DNA of 64,000 bases from Flavobacterium sp. GTDB taxonomy: Bacteria; Bacteroidota; Bacteroidia; Flavobacteriales; Flavobacteriaceae. A model generated the notes under the pieces. It saw only the letters and a program-made list of their open reading frames with translations. It had not been told where the DNA came from and made no database searches. Location of the stretch: contig JACMLU010000004.1 of the NCBI GenBank assembly GCA_014379405.1, positions 62,001 to 126,000 of the forward strand. Direction: 5' to 3'. The position numbers were made by a program, and so were the translations under genes. This document shows, in pieces, positions 63,668 to 64,000 of the stretch (positions are counted from its first letter, which is position 1; every line of letters starts with the position of its first letter).

Positions 63668-63697
63668 CAAATATACGACCAATTTTAATAAATACAA
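63668..63697 (-). promoter_or_regulatory. Primary promoter of initiator tRNA-Met
   Basis: On the minus strand TTG (63697-63695), 19 bases and TATATTTG (63675-63668) match TTG-N19-TAnnTTTG exactly, 12 bases before the tRNA. The same octamer is used before tRNA-Val. Confidence 0.85.
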
Positions 63698-63907
63698 GCT
63701 ATTTTAATAAAAATATTTGAGTTTTCTGTATTTGACTGGCTGGACAGCGTTTACAAAACAAAAACAATACCAGTCCTTAATAAAAGATTCCTTTGGAATA
63801 GTTAATTGGCATTACCTTCACTCCTGATTTCTTGGCAATGGTATAAATTCCCGTCCTCTTCCTGATTTTTAAAAACAATTTGACTGGCTGAATTACAAAA
63901 AATCAAT
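63698..63907. other. Non-coding spacer between tRNA-fMet promoter and partial gene
   Basis: No gene is supported. The 12-mer TTTGACTGGCTG occurs at 63731-63742 and 63879-63890, and a minus-strand frame without a start codon (about 63782-63898) ends in SGVKVMPINYSKGIFY; it may be a gene remnant. Confidence 0.35.
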
Positions 63908-63939
63908 AAAAAAACCTGCGAAGCAAGCTAGGCAGGTTT
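63908..63939 (-). terminator. Terminator of the gene entering from the right edge
   Basis: AAACCTGC with GCAGGTTT (63912-63919 with 63932-63939) and a T-run on the minus strand, 23 bp after the stop at 63963. Confidence 0.7.
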
Positions 63940-63962
63940 CTATAATTTATAAAAATCAAAGA

Positions 63963-64000
63963 TTATTCTTCAGAAACAATGGCTGTATTTTTATCACGTG
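63963..64000 (-). CDS. C-terminal end of an unidentified protein
   Basis: The minus-strand frame entering from base 64000 reads RDKNTAIVSEE and then TAA at 63963-63965. The downstream terminator supports a real gene end. Only 11 codons are visible, too few to name the family. Confidence 0.5.
   Translation of the reverse strand, partial: RDKNTAIVSEE

Noticed and set aside
63782..63898. Minus-strand frame ending SGVKVMPINYSKGIFY
   Set aside because: No start codon and no recognised domain; at most a gene remnant.

Overview
The window looks like a chromosomal segment of a Flavobacterium-like member of the Bacteroidota. It is AT-rich. Primary promoters have the Bacteroidota form TTG-N19-TAnnTTTG, seen exactly before both tRNA genes, der and era. 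Shine-Dalgarno sequences are mostly absent. Outer-membrane proteins carry carboxypeptidase-regulatory-like N-terminal domains. I can support the family and probably the genus, but not a species.

Layout: 1-12.5 kb is mostly housekeeping: the end of nhaA, a TonB-like protein facing exbB-exbD, folC, tRNA-Val, alaS, an M23 peptidase, a MerR regulator and a lemA/TPM-domain cluster. 12.5-22 kb is one probable nutrient-acquisition locus: an Rrf2 regulator, a 36-codon leader ORF ending Met-Met-Cys-Met-Cys-Cys-Leu, a TonB-dependent receptor, a PstS-like binding protein, two permeases, an ATPase, a DUF2490 protein and a ChrA transporter. By eye, the receptor (866 aa) and the binding protein (315 aa) have no cysteine and no methionine except the initiator. 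With the leader, this points to acquisition of a sulfur source under sulfur limitation, although sequence similarity alone would suggest a phosphate (Pst) system. 22-30 kb holds an LTxxQ-type protein, a large outer-membrane barrel protein, the GTPases der and era, and a frameshifted lipoprotein gene.

30-56.5 kb is an envelope and stress island with almost every gene on the minus strand: OmpA protein, two DUF3494 (ice-binding-like) proteins, CsbD, YtxH, small membrane proteins, an Mla-type lipid transport operon, Dps, a GH130 phosphorylase with a glycosyltransferase, an L,D-transpeptidase, a DUF6600 protein with a Q/N-rich tail, and an AraC regulator-hybrid kinase-response regulator operon. 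Ten transcription units here are preceded by the same 37-bp element, two near-identical half-sites exactly 21 bp apart ending in TTCACAC or a variant. None of these units shows the ordinary promoter by eye, so the island is probably one regulon. The dps leader also carries a tandemly duplicated element of about 80 bp that looks like structured RNA.

56.5-64 kb contains a cloverleaf-like palindromic element, a lipoprotein, a Kef-type antiporter with its own 21-bp-spaced direct repeat, a LytTR response regulator with its sensor kinase, a CPA1 Na+/H+ antiporter, initiator tRNA-Met and the end of one more gene.
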